The notes: a model not told the origin generated them from the sequence alone. Shown: positions 8,360 through 18,038, counted from the stretch's first letter. The stretch: 48,938 nucleotides of DNA from JBKQHQ01 sp052148715 (GCA_052148715.1 JBKQHQ010000243.1:1-48938), one strand, 5' to 3'. A program made the numbers and translations.

Positions 8360-9910
8360 ATGCTCCCGACCACCTCCGGCGGCTCGAGCTTCGCGGTAGC
8401 GCTGCCCGACGAAGCCGCCATGCAGCGACTGATGACCGACGTGGCTTCCATCCTGGAGCCGGGCGACCTCGTCACGCTCTCGGGCGATCTCGGCGCGGGC
8501 AAGACCACCTTTGCGCGCGCATTGATCCGCTACCTGGCGGGCGACGAGACGATCGAGGTGCCGAGCCCCAGCTACACGTTGCTGCAGACCTACGACCTGC
8601 CGCGCTATCCGGTCGTGCATGCGGATCTCTACCGCCTGTCGGGCCCGGGCGAACTGGCCGAGCTCGGCTTTGACGACCTGCCGCCGAACGCCGTGGTGCT
8701 GCTCGAGTGGCCCGACCGCGCCGCCGGCTACCTTCCCTCGGACCGGCTCGACATCACGCTGACGCTGGCGCCGCGTCTCGGTCCGCAGCACCGCAACGCC
8801 CGCGTCACCGGATACGGCAAATTCGAGGGGCGGGTTGAGCGGAGCGCCACGGTCCGTCGGTTCCTCGAAACGTCGGGCTATGCAGATGGCCGGCGCGAGC
8901 GCCTGCAGGGCGACGCATCGACGCGGCTTTATGAGCGCCTGACGCTTTTCGAGACCCCCGTGATCCTGATGAATGCACCGCGCCGACCCGATGGTCCGCC
9001 GGTGCGCGATGGCCGTCCCTACAGCGCCCTTGCCCATCTCGCCGAGGATGTGCGGCCGTTTGTGGCCATGGCCAACGGCTTGCGCGCGCGCGGCTTCTCG
9101 GCGCCCGAGATTCTGCACTCCGATCTCGACCAAGGCCTGCTCATTCTCGAGGATCTTGGCGACGAGCGAATCGTCGAAGGCGACCCGCCTGAACCGATCG
9201 AGGAGCGCTACGAGGCGGCGGTCGATGCGCTCGTTGCCCTGCATTTGCAGGATTTGCCGCGAGAGCTGCCGGTGGTGCTCGGCGAGACCTATGCGATTCC
9301 GGATTACGACATCGACGCGTTCCTGATCGAGGCCGAGTTGTTGCTCGATTGGTATTTGCCGAGCCGCGGCGCCGTCGTCGCGGCGGCAACCCGCGCCGCC
9401 TTCGACGCGCTCTGGCGCGAGACCCTGTGGCTGGCACTCGACGATCCCCCGACCTGGGTGCTGCGCGACTACCACTCGCCGAACCTGCTGTGGCTGCCGA
9501 AGCGGACCGACATCGCCAGGATCGGCATGCTCGACTTTCAGGACGCGCTGATCGGTCCCGCGGCCTACGACCTCGCCTCGCTGCTGCAGGACGCGCGTGT
9601 CGACGTGGCGGAGGCGATGGAAGTCGCGCTGCTCGGCCGTTATGCGAGCGCGCGGCGTGATGCCGACGCGCGGTTCGATACGGCCAAGTTCGTCCGTGTC
9701 TACGCCGCGCTGGCCGCCCAGCGCGCGACCAAGATCTTGGGAATTTTTGCGCGCCTCGACCGCCGCGACGGCAAGCCGCAATATCTTCGTCATATGCCGC
9801 GCCTATGGGGCTATTTGCAGCGCTCCCTGGCGCATCCGGCGCTGGCGCCGCTCAACGCCTGGTACAGCGTGCATGTCCCGGCGCCGCCGACCAACAGCGG
9901 GATGACATGA
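8360..9910 (+). CDS. tsaE/amgK: TsaE-AmgK fusion: t6A-synthesis ATPase joined to a MurNAc/GlcNAc kinase-like phosphotransferase
   Basis: A 516-residue two-domain protein. Residues 1-155 are TsaE, the ATPase partner of TsaB/TsaD in making N6-threonylcarbamoyladenosine in tRNA: Walker A SGDLGAGKTTFARAL (41-55), switch region EVPSPSYTLLQTY, and VVLLEWPDR. From about residue 175 to the end it is an aminoglycoside-phosphotransferase-fold kinase with ILEDLGDERI, the catalytic loop VLRDYHSPNLLWL and the metal motif MLDFQDALIGPAAYDL. That half matches AmgK, which phosphorylates the anomeric hydroxyl of recycled N-acetylmuramic acid. The next gene encodes MurU, the following enzyme in that pathway, which supports the assignment. 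This fusion is known in Hyphomicrobiales. Start ATG 8360 is preferred to the longer frame from 8297, which would run into divL. Confidence 0.9.
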   Translation: MLPTTSGGSSFAVALPDEAAMQRLMTDVASILEPGDLVTLSGDLGAGKTTFARALIRYLAGDETIEVPSPSYTLLQTYDLPRYPVVHADLYRLSGPGELAELGFDDLPPNAVVLLEWPDRAAGYLPSDRLDITLTLAPRLGPQHRNARVTGYGKFEGRVERSATVRRFLETSGYADGRRERLQGDASTRLYERLTLFETPVILMNAPRRPDGPPVRDGRPYSALAHLAEDVRPFVAMANGLRARGFSAPEILHSDLDQGLLILEDLGDERIVEGDPPEPIEERYEAAVDALVALHLQDLPRELPVVLGETYAIPDYDIDAFLIEAELLLDWYLPSRGAVVAAATRAAFDALWRETLWLALDDPPTWVLRDYHSPNLLWLPKRTDIARIGMLDFQDALIGPAAYDLASLLQDARVDVAEAMEVALLGRYASARRDADARFDTAKFVRVYAALAAQRATKILGIFARLDRRDGKPQYLRHMPRLWGYLQRSLAHPALAPLNAWYSVHVPAPPTNSGMT

Positions 9911-10680
9911 AAACCCCACGGGAAAAGAGGTCGCCGACGAGCCGGGCCGAGGGCCGCCCCATCGGCCCCCGCACCGCGATGGTGCTCGCCGCTGGGCTCG
10001 GCCTGCGCATGCGCCCGCTCACCGACAGTGTGCCGAAGCCGCTCCTGGAAGTCGCCGGCCAGCCGCTGATCGACCACGTGCTCGACAAGCTCGCCGCCGC
10101 CGGCGTCGAGCGCGCGGTGGTCAACGTCCACCGTCTGGCGGACCTGATCGAGCACCATTTGACGGCACGGCGGCAGCCGCCGCGCATCATCATCTCCGAC
10201 GAGCGGGCGCAGCTGATGGGGACCGGGGGCGCGGTCGTCAAAGCGCTGCCGGAGCTCGGCGCGGCGCCGTTCTTCCACGTCAATTCCGATACGATCTGGA
10301 TCGACGGCGTCACGCCCAATTTGAAACGGCTGGCCGCCGCCTTCGACCCCGCGCGCATGGATGCGCTGCTGCTGCTGGCGCCGACGGCCACCAGCATCGG
10401 CTATGCGGGCCGCGGCGATTTCGCCATGGCGCCGGACGGCACCTTGCGCCGCCGCCACGAACGCGAGGTGGTGCCGTTCGTCTACGCGGGCGCCGCGGTG
10501 CTCACACCGGCGCTATTCGCCGACGCGCCATCGGGCCCCTTCTCGCTCACGCTCCTGTTCGACCGCGCCGCCGAAGCGGGCCGCCTGCACGGACTGCGGC
10601 TCGAGGGCGTGTGGATGCATGTCGGCTCGCCCGACGCCATCGAAGCCGCCGAGGCGGCGATCGTGGAAAGTGCCGCGTGA
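9907..10680 (+). CDS. murU: N-acetylmuramate-1-phosphate uridylyltransferase (MurU-like nucleotidyltransferase)
   Basis: A 257-residue sugar-1-phosphate nucleotidyltransferase. The signature MVLAAGLGLRMRPLTD followed by SVPKPLLEVAGQPLIDHVL (residues 25-58) binds the nucleotide and contains the catalytic Arg/Lys. Further marks are VVNVHRLADLIEHHL, SDERAQLMGTGGAVVKAL and FFHVNSDTIWIDG. Directly after an AmgK domain this is best read as MurU, converting MurNAc-1-phosphate to UDP-MurNAc in cell-wall recycling; in Pseudomonas putida this bypass confers tolerance to fosfomycin. A mannose-1-phosphate guanylyltransferase-like specificity cannot be excluded by eye. The ATG overlaps the previous stop (ATGA, 9907-9910). 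The first about 20 residues are a basic, probably disordered leader. Confidence 0.88.
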   Translation: MKTPREKRSPTSRAEGRPIGPRTAMVLAAGLGLRMRPLTDSVPKPLLEVAGQPLIDHVLDKLAAAGVERAVVNVHRLADLIEHHLTARRQPPRIIISDERAQLMGTGGAVVKALPELGAAPFFHVNSDTIWIDGVTPNLKRLAAAFDPARMDALLLLAPTATSIGYAGRGDFAMAPDGTLRRRHEREVVPFVYAGAAVLTPALFADAPSGPFSLTLLFDRAAEAGRLHGLRLEGVWMHVGSPDAIEAAEAAIVESAA

Positions 10681-10857
10681 CGGGCGCCGCCGCTGCGGTA
10701 TCGCGCGGCATTCGTCCGCGCGATACTCGCGGCAAAAACAGCAAGCGTTCCGGAGCGCCCGGCGCCAACTACTGATGTTGTCATACCTGACTTGCGCGAC
10801 AAATGATCTTCACCGCCCGCTGGGCGCCGGCATCATTTCTCTGTACGTGTATTCCTC

Positions 10858-13800
10858 ATGTCAGTTTCGCAGCCGCGCGTCTTCACCATCCCGGCCTCTA
10901 TACCGTTCCTGCCGACGCTGACCGCCGCGCTGAAGGACGGCCGGCTCGTCCCGGGCCTGCGCGCCGGTGATGATCCGCTCGCGCTCGCCGACGCCACGCT
11001 CTATCTGCCCACGCGGCGCGCCTGCCGGCTGGCACGCGACGCCTTTCTCGACGGGCTCGGCGGCGAGGCGGCGATCCTGCCGCGCATCGTGCCGCTCGGC
11101 GATGTCGACGAGGACGAAATCGCCTTTGCCGAGGACGCGGCGGGCCCGGGCGCCGCGGCGGCGCTCGATTTGCCGCCGGCGCTCGGCAATCTCGAGCGAC
11201 GGCTCTTGCTGGCGCGGCTCGTGCAGCAATGGGCGGCGTCGCCGCAGATGCATGCCCAGGCGGGCGCGCCGCTGATCGCCGGCACGCCGGCAGCGGCGCT
11301 CGCCTTGGCGGACGACCTCGCCCGCCTCATGGACGATATGACGACGCGGGCCGTGTCGTGGGACCGGCTCGACAGCCTCGTGCCCGATAATGTCGATGAG
11401 TACTGGCAGCTGACGCTGAAATTCTTAGGCGTCGCACGAGAAGCGTGGCCGGCGATCTTGCGCGAGCGCGGCGCCATCGAGCCAGCCGCGCGACGCGACC
11501 TGCTGATCGAGGCGGAGGCGGCGCGTCTCGCCGCCAAGACCGACGCGCCAGTGATCGCGGCCGGCTCGACCGGCTCCATGCCGGCGACCGCAAAACTCCT
11601 GGCAACGATCGCGGGGCTGCCGCACGGCGCCGTGGTCCTGCCGGGCCTCGACACCGACCTCGATGAAGCTTCGTGGCAGCTGATTGCCGGCAAGCAGGAT
11701 CCGCTTGGCCGTGACCTCATCGCCCCTGCCGTCGGGCACCCGCAGTTCGCTATGCACGGCCTCCTGCGGCGCATCGGCATCGAGCGTGACACGGTCGTGC
11801 CGCTCGCAGAACCCGCGTCGCACGGGCGCGAGGGCCTGCTCTCCGAGGCGCTGCGGCCGGCCGCCTCGACCGAGCATTGGCAGGAGCGCCTGTCGGATCC
11901 AGCCTTCGACGCGCAGGCGGAGACGGCGCTCGATGGGCTCACCATGATCGAAGCCGCCACTGCCGAGGAGGAAGCCCTCGCCATCGCGGTGGCGCTACGC
12001 GAATCGCTGGAGACGCCCGGCCGGAGCGCGGCACTGGTGACGCCCGACCGGGCGCTGGCCCGCCGCGTGCTGGCAGCGCTCGAGCGCTGGAAGGTCTTGG
12101 TCGAGGATTCGAACGGGGATGCGCTGCTCGACACGGCGGCCGGCCGATTTGCGCTCCTGGCGGCGGAAGCCGGCCTTGCCGGTCTCGCGCCGGTGACGCT
12201 GCTCGCCCTGCTCAAACATCCGCTGTGCCGCTTGGGCGAGCAGGTGAACCAAAAAAACCGGGCGCTGGCGGCGCTCGAGCAAGCCGTGCTGCGCGGACCG
12301 CGGCCACGGCCGGGATCCGGAGGGCTCGCCCATGCGCTTGAAACCTTCCGGCAAGGGCGTGACCGGCTGCATCCGAGCGATCCGCGCGCAAATCTCGGGA
12401 CGGCCGAGCTCGACGCGGCGCTTGCGCTCACGGCACGCCTTGGCGAGGCGCTGGCGCCGCTCGAACAGCTGCCGCCCGGCCCGCAGGCCTTTGCCGAGAT
12501 CGCGGCGCGGCATCGCCAGGCGATCGTGGCGCTCGGCCGCGAAGCGTCCGGCGCAGTTGCGACCCTCGCCGGCAATGCCGGCATTGCGCTGGCAAACGCC
12601 TTCGAAGAGCTCCTCGCAAGCCCAGCGGCAGCCGGTCTACCGGTGGCGGCGGGCGACTATGCGGAGTTGCTCCGCACCGCGCTGGCGGAGCGCGTGGTGC
12701 GTCCGGACGAAGCCCCGGGCGTGCGGGTGCGGATCTTCGGGCCGCTCGAGGCCCGGCTCACGCGCGTCGACCGCGTCATCCTCGGCGGCATGGTCGAGGG
12801 CACCTGGCCGCCGGAGGCGCGCTCCGACCCCTGGCTCAGCCGGCCGATGCGCCACGAGCTTGGCCTTGACCTGCCGGAGCGGCGCATCGGTCTGTCAGCC
12901 CACGATTTCGCGGAGGCGCTAGGCACCCACGAGGTGATCCTATCGCGCGCCGCCAAGCTCGCCGGTGCCCCGACCGTGGCGTCGCGCTTCGTGCAGCGGC
13001 TCGCCGCCGTCGCCGGCCGGACGCGCTGGCAAGAAGCGCTCGACCGCGGCGCGCACACGATCGCGCTGGCGCGCGCGCTCGATACCCCGGAGGGCAGCGA
13101 GCGCATCAAGGCGCCGGCGCCGTGTCCGCCCCGCGCGGCGCGGCCCTCGCGGCTCTCGGTCACCGAGATCGAGCATTGGCTGCGCGACCCCTACACGATC
13201 TACGCCAAGCACGTGCTGCGTCTACAACCGCTCGGCGCGGTCGACACGCCGCCCGGCGCCGCCGACCGCGGCACGGTCATCCATGAAGCGATCGGCAAGT
13301 TCACCGAACGGTTCGCGCAAGAGCTTCCGCAGAATCCGCTCGAGGAGCTGCTAGCGCTCGGGCGGCACGAGTTCGCGGCGATCGAAGACTATCCCGAGGC
13401 GCGCGCGTTCTGGTGGCCGCGCTTCGTGCGCATCGCCCGCTGGTTTGCCGACTGGGAGGCGGAGCGCCGGCCCAAGGTCGCGGCCTTGCATGCCGAGATC
13501 CGCGGCGAAATCTCGATCCCGCTCAACGAGCGAGCTTTCCGCCTCTCCGCCCGCGCCGATCGCATCGAGCGGCTTGCCGACGGCCGCTATGCGGTTCTCG
13601 ACTACAAGACCGGCGCGGCGCGCAGCGACAAGCAGGTGCGCATCGGGCTTGCGCCGCAACTCACGCTCGAGGCGGCGATCCTAAAAAACGGCGGCTTTCG
13701 CGAGGTGCCCGCCGGCGTCTCGGTCGCCGAGCTGGTCTATGTCGGCCTGAAGGGAGGCGAGCCGGCCGGCGATCCGCATACAGTCGACTTCGAGGACGGC

Positions 13801-13995
13801 ACCGCCGACAGCTACGCCGAGCGCGCGCTCGCGCGCCTCGCCGGGATCGCGGCGCGCTTCGAGGACGAGTCCACACCCTATCGGTCGCTGGTGCACCCGA
13901 TGTGGAAGACGCAATACGGCGACTACGACCACCTCGCCCGCGTCAAGGAATGGTCGCTGTCAGGCGGCGTCGACGACGAGGGCGCAAGCGAATGA
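10858..13995 (+). CDS. addB: Double-strand break repair protein AddB (alphaproteobacterial type)
   Basis: AddB is the inactive-helicase plus nuclease partner of AddA in the AddAB helicase-nuclease, which resects double-strand breaks before RecA loading. The protein has 1045 residues, normal for alphaproteobacterial AddB. The C-terminal PD-(D/E)xK nuclease of RecB type is visible: GTVIHEAIGKFTERF near residue 805 and the catalytic VLDYKTGAARSDKQ near residue 910. A UvrD-like region includes VILGGMVEGTWPPEARSDPW around residue 640. Its ATG at 10858 follows a 177-bp gap after murU. The stop overlaps the addA start by four bases, which couples the two subunits. Confidence 0.95.
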   Translation: MSVSQPRVFTIPASIPFLPTLTAALKDGRLVPGLRAGDDPLALADATLYLPTRRACRLARDAFLDGLGGEAAILPRIVPLGDVDEDEIAFAEDAAGPGAAAALDLPPALGNLERRLLLARLVQQWAASPQMHAQAGAPLIAGTPAAALALADDLARLMDDMTTRAVSWDRLDSLVPDNVDEYWQLTLKFLGVAREAWPAILRERGAIEPAARRDLLIEAEAARLAAKTDAPVIAAGSTGSMPATAKLLATIAGLPHGAVVLPGLDTDLDEASWQLIAGKQDPLGRDLIAPAVGHPQFAMHGLLRRIGIERDTVVPLAEPASHGREGLLSEALRPAASTEHWQERLSDPAFDAQAETALDGLTMIEAATAEEEALAIAVALRESLETPGRSAALVTPDRALARRVLAALERWKVLVEDSNGDALLDTAAGRFALLAAEAGLAGLAPVTLLALLKHPLCRLGEQVNQKNRALAALEQAVLRGPRPRPGSGGLAHALETFRQGRDRLHPSDPRANLGTAELDAALALTARLGEALAPLEQLPPGPQAFAEIAARHRQAIVALGREASGAVATLAGNAGIALANAFEELLASPAAAGLPVAAGDYAELLRTALAERVVRPDEAPGVRVRIFGPLEARLTRVDRVILGGMVEGTWPPEARSDPWLSRPMRHELGLDLPERRIGLSAHDFAEALGTHEVILSRAAKLAGAPTVASRFVQRLAAVAGRTRWQEALDRGAHTIALARALDTPEGSERIKAPAPCPPRAARPSRLSVTEIEHWLRDPYTIYAKHVLRLQPLGAVDTPPGAADRGTVIHEAIGKFTERFAQELPQNPLEELLALGRHEFAAIEDYPEARAFWWPRFVRIARWFADWEAERRPKVAALHAEIRGEISIPLNERAFRLSARADRIERLADGRYAVLDYKTGAARSDKQVRIGLAPQLTLEAAILKNGGFREVPAGVSVAELVYVGLKGGEPAGDPHTVDFEDGTADSYAERALARLAGIAARFEDESTPYRSLVHPMWKTQYGDYDHLARVKEWSLSGGVDDEGASE

Positions 13996-16900
13996 GCGCG
14001 CGCGTCATTCCCGCCGACGTGCTCGGCGCGCAGAACGAGGCGTCGGACCCCAATATCTCTGCCTGGGTGGCGGCGAACGCCGGATCGGGCAAGACCCATG
14101 TGCTGGCGCAGCGCGTAACCCGGCTGCTCCTGAATGGCGTCGATCCGGCAAAGGTTCTCTGCATCACTTTCACCAAGGCCGCGGCCGCCAATATGGCGAA
14201 CCGAGTCTTCGCAACGCTCGCGGATTGGACCGCGCTCGACGATCCGGGGCTCGAGGCCGCCGTGGAGGCGATCACCGGGCGCCGCCCCGACCGCGCACAG
14301 CGGGCCGCCGCGCGGCGGCTTTTCGCCGGCGCGCTCGAGACCCCGGGTGGCCTCAAGGTGCAGACGATTCACGCCTTCTGCACGCGGCTCCTGCATCAGT
14401 TTCCGTTCGAGGCCAATGTGGCGGGACGCTTCACCGTGCTGGACGACAGCGCCCGCGCGCAGCTTCTTGAAAACTTGAGCTTGGCGGTGCTGGTCGATGC
14501 CGCCGCGGCGCCGGAAGGGGCGCTCGGACGCGCACTGGCGACCGCCATCACGATGGCTGCCGACCGTACCTTCAAGGAGATGGTCGGCGAAGCCATTGCG
14601 CGGCGCGACGTGCTCAACGCCTGGCGCGAGCAGGCCGGCAGTCTCGGAGGCGCGCTCGCCGAACTGTCCTATGCGCTCGGCGTCGATCCCGCCGAAACCA
14701 AGGAGAGCATCGAGGCGGAATTTTTTGCTACCCCCCGTTTCAGCGATGATGAATGGTCTTGGTTTGCCGCCGAATTGGCGCAGGGGTCGAAGAGCGATCA
14801 AACTGTGTTGGAGCGCATCGAGGCCGCGCGCAACGGCTCGCGGGCCGACCGGCTCAAGAGCTACATCGATATTTTTTGCACGACCGAGCTCGAGCCGCGC
14901 AAGAGCATCGTCACCCGGGCGATCGCAAACCGACACCCGCTACTGCACGAGCGGCTCGTTGCCGAGCAGGGGCGCGTTTGCGCCCTCATCGCGCGGCGGC
15001 ACGCGGCGGCGTGCCGCGACCGGACGGGCGCGCTCCTCACCGTGGCGGACGCGGTCCTGTCCCGCTACGAGAAGGATAAACAGCGGCGCGGCCTGCTCGA
15101 CTACGACGATCTGATCGACCACACGCTCACGCTTTTTCGCAACACCAGCGCGGCGTGGGTGCTCTACAAGCTCGACCTCGGCATCGACCATGTGCTGGTC
15201 GACGAGGCGCAGGACACGAGCCCGAAGCAGTGGGAGATCATCGACACGATCGTGCGCGAATTCGCCGCCGGCGCCGGCGCGCGCGGATCGTTGAAGCGCA
15301 CGCTGTTCGTCGTCGGCGACGAGAAGCAGTCGATCTTCTCGTTTCAGGGCGCGGCGCCGCATAAGTTCGCCGAGATGCGCTGGTCGTTCGAGCATCGTTT
15401 CAAGGCGGCCGGGCTCGACTGGCGGCCGTTGCGCTTTGAAAGCTCGTTCCGCTCGGGAGCAACGGTGCTCGGCGCGGTGGACGAAGTTTTTGCGCGCCCG
15501 CAGGCGTTCGAGGGCCTGACCGCCGACCCGGTCAAGACCGTGCACCGCGCGCTGCCCGACGCGGCGCCTGGGCTTGTTGAAATCTGGCCCTTGCTGCGCG
15601 CGGACAAGAGCCGCGAGGTGGAAGGCTGGGACGCTCCGTTCGACGAGGTCACCGAAACGAGCCCGCAGGTACGGCTCGCCCGTAAGATCGCGGCGACGAC
15701 GAGCGTCTGGCTGCGAGGCGGGAGGCGGGCCGGCGACGTCCTCGTGCTGGTGCGCCAACGCGGTGCACTGTTCGAGAGCATCATTCGGGCGCTGAAGGCG
15801 GCAAACCTGCCGGTGGCCGGGGCCGATCGGTTGGTGCTCGGCGAGCATATCGCGGTCATGGATCTCATGGTGCTCGCCGACGCCCTACTCCTGCCCGATG
15901 ACGACCTAGCGCTCGCGACCGTGCTCAAGAGCCCGCTGTTCGGACTCGACGAGGAGCGCGTGTTCACGCTCGCCTTCGGGCGCACGCAAAGCCTGCGCGC
16001 GACGCTTGCGACGCGAGCAGCTGCCGATCCGCTGCTGGCCGAGTTGTCGGCGCGCCTTGCCGAACTCGCCGTCGCGGCAAGGCAGGAAACGCCGTTCGCC
16101 TTCTATGCCCGCGTTCTCGGTCCGCAGGGCGGGCGCAAACGCTTCCTCGCCCGGCTCGGCGGCGAGGCCGCCGATGCGCTCGACGAGTTCCTCAGCCTCA
16201 CCCTCGATTACGAGCGGCGCGAGACGCCCTCGCTGCAAGGTTTTGTCGCCTGGCTGCGCGGCGCGCAGACGGAGGTGAAGCGCGACATGGAGATCGGCCG
16301 CAACGAGGTGCGGGTGATGACCGTGCATGGCGCCAAGGGGCTCGAGGCGCCGATCGTGATCCTTGCCGACACCACGACGCGGCCGAGCGGGCCGCGCGAT
16401 CCGCGGTTGCTGCCGCTCCCCGGCGCCGGGGTGCCGGATGCGCCCTACCGGCTGATCTGGCTCGGCCCGAAGGCCACGGATGTTGACCCCGTGCGGGACG
16501 CGCGCGAACGCTCCCGCCGCGCCGCGCAGGACGAATACCGACGGCTCCTTTACGTCGCCATGACGCGGGCGGCGGAAAAACTCATCATCTGCGGTACCGA
16601 AGGGCAGCAAAAGCGGCCCGACGGCTGCTGGTACGATCTGGTATCCGATGCCCTCACCCCGCACGCAACGGAGGAGCCTGCTGACGATGGCGACGGCACC
16701 GTACTGTGCTACCGCAAAACACCGTCACCTCGCCCCGCGGCGGCTTCAGCTCTTCCCGCAAACGAGAGGTCGCGAGCGCAACGAGCGGGTGAGAGACAGC
16801 TGACGCTGCCCTTCGCGGTAAGCGAACCTCCTCGCCCGGTTCGGGCGAAGCCGGAACCGGCCTCTCCCCAACCCAAGTCGGATGTTTCCGACTTGGGTCC

Positions 16901-17627
16901 TTATGATCTGCCGAAGTCGGGAACACCCGACTTCGGGCGGGGCGAGGCGAAGACAGAAATGCCTGCCCCGACCGTCCTTCCAGATTGGGTGTTGCGAGAC
17001 GCGCCCCGCGACGCGGGGTCACCGCCGATTTCGCCGTCGCATGCGGCCACCGAGGACAAGCGGCGGCGGCTTCCTGCGGAGGCGACGGCTGCTGCCGCGG
17101 AGCGGGGCAAAGCCATGGCGCGCGGCGTCGTGATCCATCGGCTGATGCAATCCCTGCCCGACGTGGCGCCCGAGCGGCGGGAAGCCAAGGGCCAGGCCTA
17201 TCTCACGCGCTCGGCGCAGGAGTTCACCTTGAAGGAGCGCGAGCACATGTTGGCGCAGGTGCTGCACATCTTCGCCGATGCCCGCTTCGCTCCGCTGTTT
17301 GCACCCGGCAGCCGCGCCGAGGTGCCGATCATCGGCCGGCTGACGCGAGCGGGACGCCCGTCGGTGCTCGTCTCGGGGCAAGTCGACCGGCTCGCGGTGA
17401 CGCCGCAAGCCATACTGATTGCCGATTACAAGACCAACGAGCCGGCACCGATTCGACCCGAAGAGGTCCCAGCGGCCTATATCGCGCAGTTGGCCCTTTA
17501 CCGCGGCGTGCTGCGTCGCCTCTATCAGCAGCGGGCCGTCCGGGCTTTCCTAGTATGGACCCATGTACCTGATCTATTGGAGCTTTCCGGCGCGGACCTC
17601 GACGCCGCGCTCAACACCTCCCTGTGA
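13992..17627 (+). CDS. addA: Double-strand break repair helicase-nuclease AddA
   Basis: A 1211-residue UvrD/RecB-type superfamily 1 helicase with a C-terminal nuclease. Motif I is ANAGSGKTHVLAQRV (residues 29-43), motif Ia CITFTKAAAANMANRV, motif II HVLVDEAQDTSPKQWE, motif III VVGDEKQSIFSFQGA, motif V/VI MTVHGAKGLEAPIV and LYVAMTRAAEKLIICG; the nuclease motif is LIADYKTNEPAPIRPEE. I chose ATG 13992, which overlaps the addB stop (ATGA); the open frame extends upstream inside addB. Between the helicase and nuclease domains (about residues 915-1030) lies a low-complexity, Pro/Ser-rich linker encoded in part by two perfect DNA hairpins, described separately. The frame stays open through it. Confidence 0.95.
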   Translation: MSARVIPADVLGAQNEASDPNISAWVAANAGSGKTHVLAQRVTRLLLNGVDPAKVLCITFTKAAAANMANRVFATLADWTALDDPGLEAAVEAITGRRPDRAQRAAARRLFAGALETPGGLKVQTIHAFCTRLLHQFPFEANVAGRFTVLDDSARAQLLENLSLAVLVDAAAAPEGALGRALATAITMAADRTFKEMVGEAIARRDVLNAWREQAGSLGGALAELSYALGVDPAETKESIEAEFFATPRFSDDEWSWFAAELAQGSKSDQTVLERIEAARNGSRADRLKSYIDIFCTTELEPRKSIVTRAIANRHPLLHERLVAEQGRVCALIARRHAAACRDRTGALLTVADAVLSRYEKDKQRRGLLDYDDLIDHTLTLFRNTSAAWVLYKLDLGIDHVLVDEAQDTSPKQWEIIDTIVREFAAGAGARGSLKRTLFVVGDEKQSIFSFQGAAPHKFAEMRWSFEHRFKAAGLDWRPLRFESSFRSGATVLGAVDEVFARPQAFEGLTADPVKTVHRALPDAAPGLVEIWPLLRADKSREVEGWDAPFDEVTETSPQVRLARKIAATTSVWLRGGRRAGDVLVLVRQRGALFESIIRALKAANLPVAGADRLVLGEHIAVMDLMVLADALLLPDDDLALATVLKSPLFGLDEERVFTLAFGRTQSLRATLATRAAADPLLAELSARLAELAVAARQETPFAFYARVLGPQGGRKRFLARLGGEAADALDEFLSLTLDYERRETPSLQGFVAWLRGAQTEVKRDMEIGRNEVRVMTVHGAKGLEAPIVILADTTTRPSGPRDPRLLPLPGAGVPDAPYRLIWLGPKATDVDPVRDARERSRRAAQDEYRRLLYVAMTRAAEKLIICGTEGQQKRPDGCWYDLVSDALTPHATEEPADDGDGTVLCYRKTPSPRPAAASALPANERSRAQRAGERQLTLPFAVSEPPRPVRAKPEPASPQPKSDVSDLGPYDLPKSGTPDFGRGEAKTEMPAPTVLPDWVLRDAPRDAGSPPISPSHAATEDKRRRLPAEATAAAAERGKAMARGVVIHRLMQSLPDVAPERREAKGQAYLTRSAQEFTLKEREHMLAQVLHIFADARFAPLFAPGSRAEVPIIGRLTRAGRPSVLVSGQVDRLAVTPQAILIADYKTNEPAPIRPEEVPAAYIAQLALYRGVLRRLYQQRAVRAFLVWTHVPDLLELSGADLDAALNTSL
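16871..16936 (+). repeat. Pair of REP-like palindromes inside the addA coding frame
   Basis: Two perfect hairpins stand 12 bases apart. The first has 12-bp arms (16871-16882 / 16887-16898) around TGTT; the second has 11-bp arms (16911-16921 / 16926-16936) around AACA. The arms share the core AAGTCGG, and the loops are reverse complements of each other, so the pair is two copies of one palindrome in opposite orientation, like a BIME. The reading frame passes through it, encoding PKSDVSDLGP and LPKSGTPDFG in the linker between AddA's helicase and nuclease domains. Confidence 0.75.
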
Positions 17628-17717
17628 GATCGGCTTGACGGTCGCAAGACCCATCCATACTTTCACACCATGCAACGGCGCCGGGCAGCCCCTGGCCAAC
17701 GGACGAGGAATTTTTCT

Positions 17718-18038
17718 ATGGCGGTCGACAAGGTTTCGGATGCTACTTTCGATAGCGAAGTTCTCAAGGCCTCGGGGCCGGTCGTGGTCGATTTCTGGGC
17801 CGAGTGGTGTGGCCCCTGCAAGATGATTGCCCCGGCGCTCGACGAGATTTCCGGCACGATGCAGGGCAAGGTGAAGATCGTCAAGCTCAACATCGACGAG
17901 AACCCGACCACCACGACCAAATACGGCATCATGTCGATCCCGACCCTGATGATCTTCAAGAACGGCCAGCTCGCCTCGCGCCAGGTCGGCGCCCTGCAGA
18001 AGCAGAAGCTTGAGCAGTGGATCAACGCCGCGGTGTGA
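17718..18038 (+). CDS. trxA: Thioredoxin 1
   Basis: The general cytoplasmic disulfide reductase, kept reduced by thioredoxin reductase. The 106-residue protein is a complete classic thioredoxin: VVVDFWAEWCGPCKMIAP with the redox pair WCGPCK at about residues 31-36, the buried Asp in VVDFWA, and the cis-Pro loop GIMSIPTLMIFKNG. The start is ATG 17718 with GGACGAGGA just upstream (17701-17709); the frame is open further upstream but without family similarity. It follows addA by 90 bp and ends at a strong terminator. The addAB-trxA-folC neighbourhood is common in this order. Confidence 0.97.
   Translation: MAVDKVSDATFDSEVLKASGPVVVDFWAEWCGPCKMIAPALDEISGTMQGKVKIVKLNIDENPTTTTKYGIMSIPTLMIFKNGQLASRQVGALQKQKLEQWINAAV

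Noticed and set aside
8348..9793. 481-codon minus-strand open frame opposite tsaE/amgK
   Set aside because: It is a mirror of a clear two-domain protein; no family motifs on the minus strand.
11001..12584. 527-codon minus-strand open frame inside addB
   Set aside because: Ser/Arg/Ala-rich composition and full overlap with AddB mark it as a shadow.
16871..16936. Terminator inside addA
   Set aside because: No T-run follows, and the nuclease domain of AddA continues in frame downstream.
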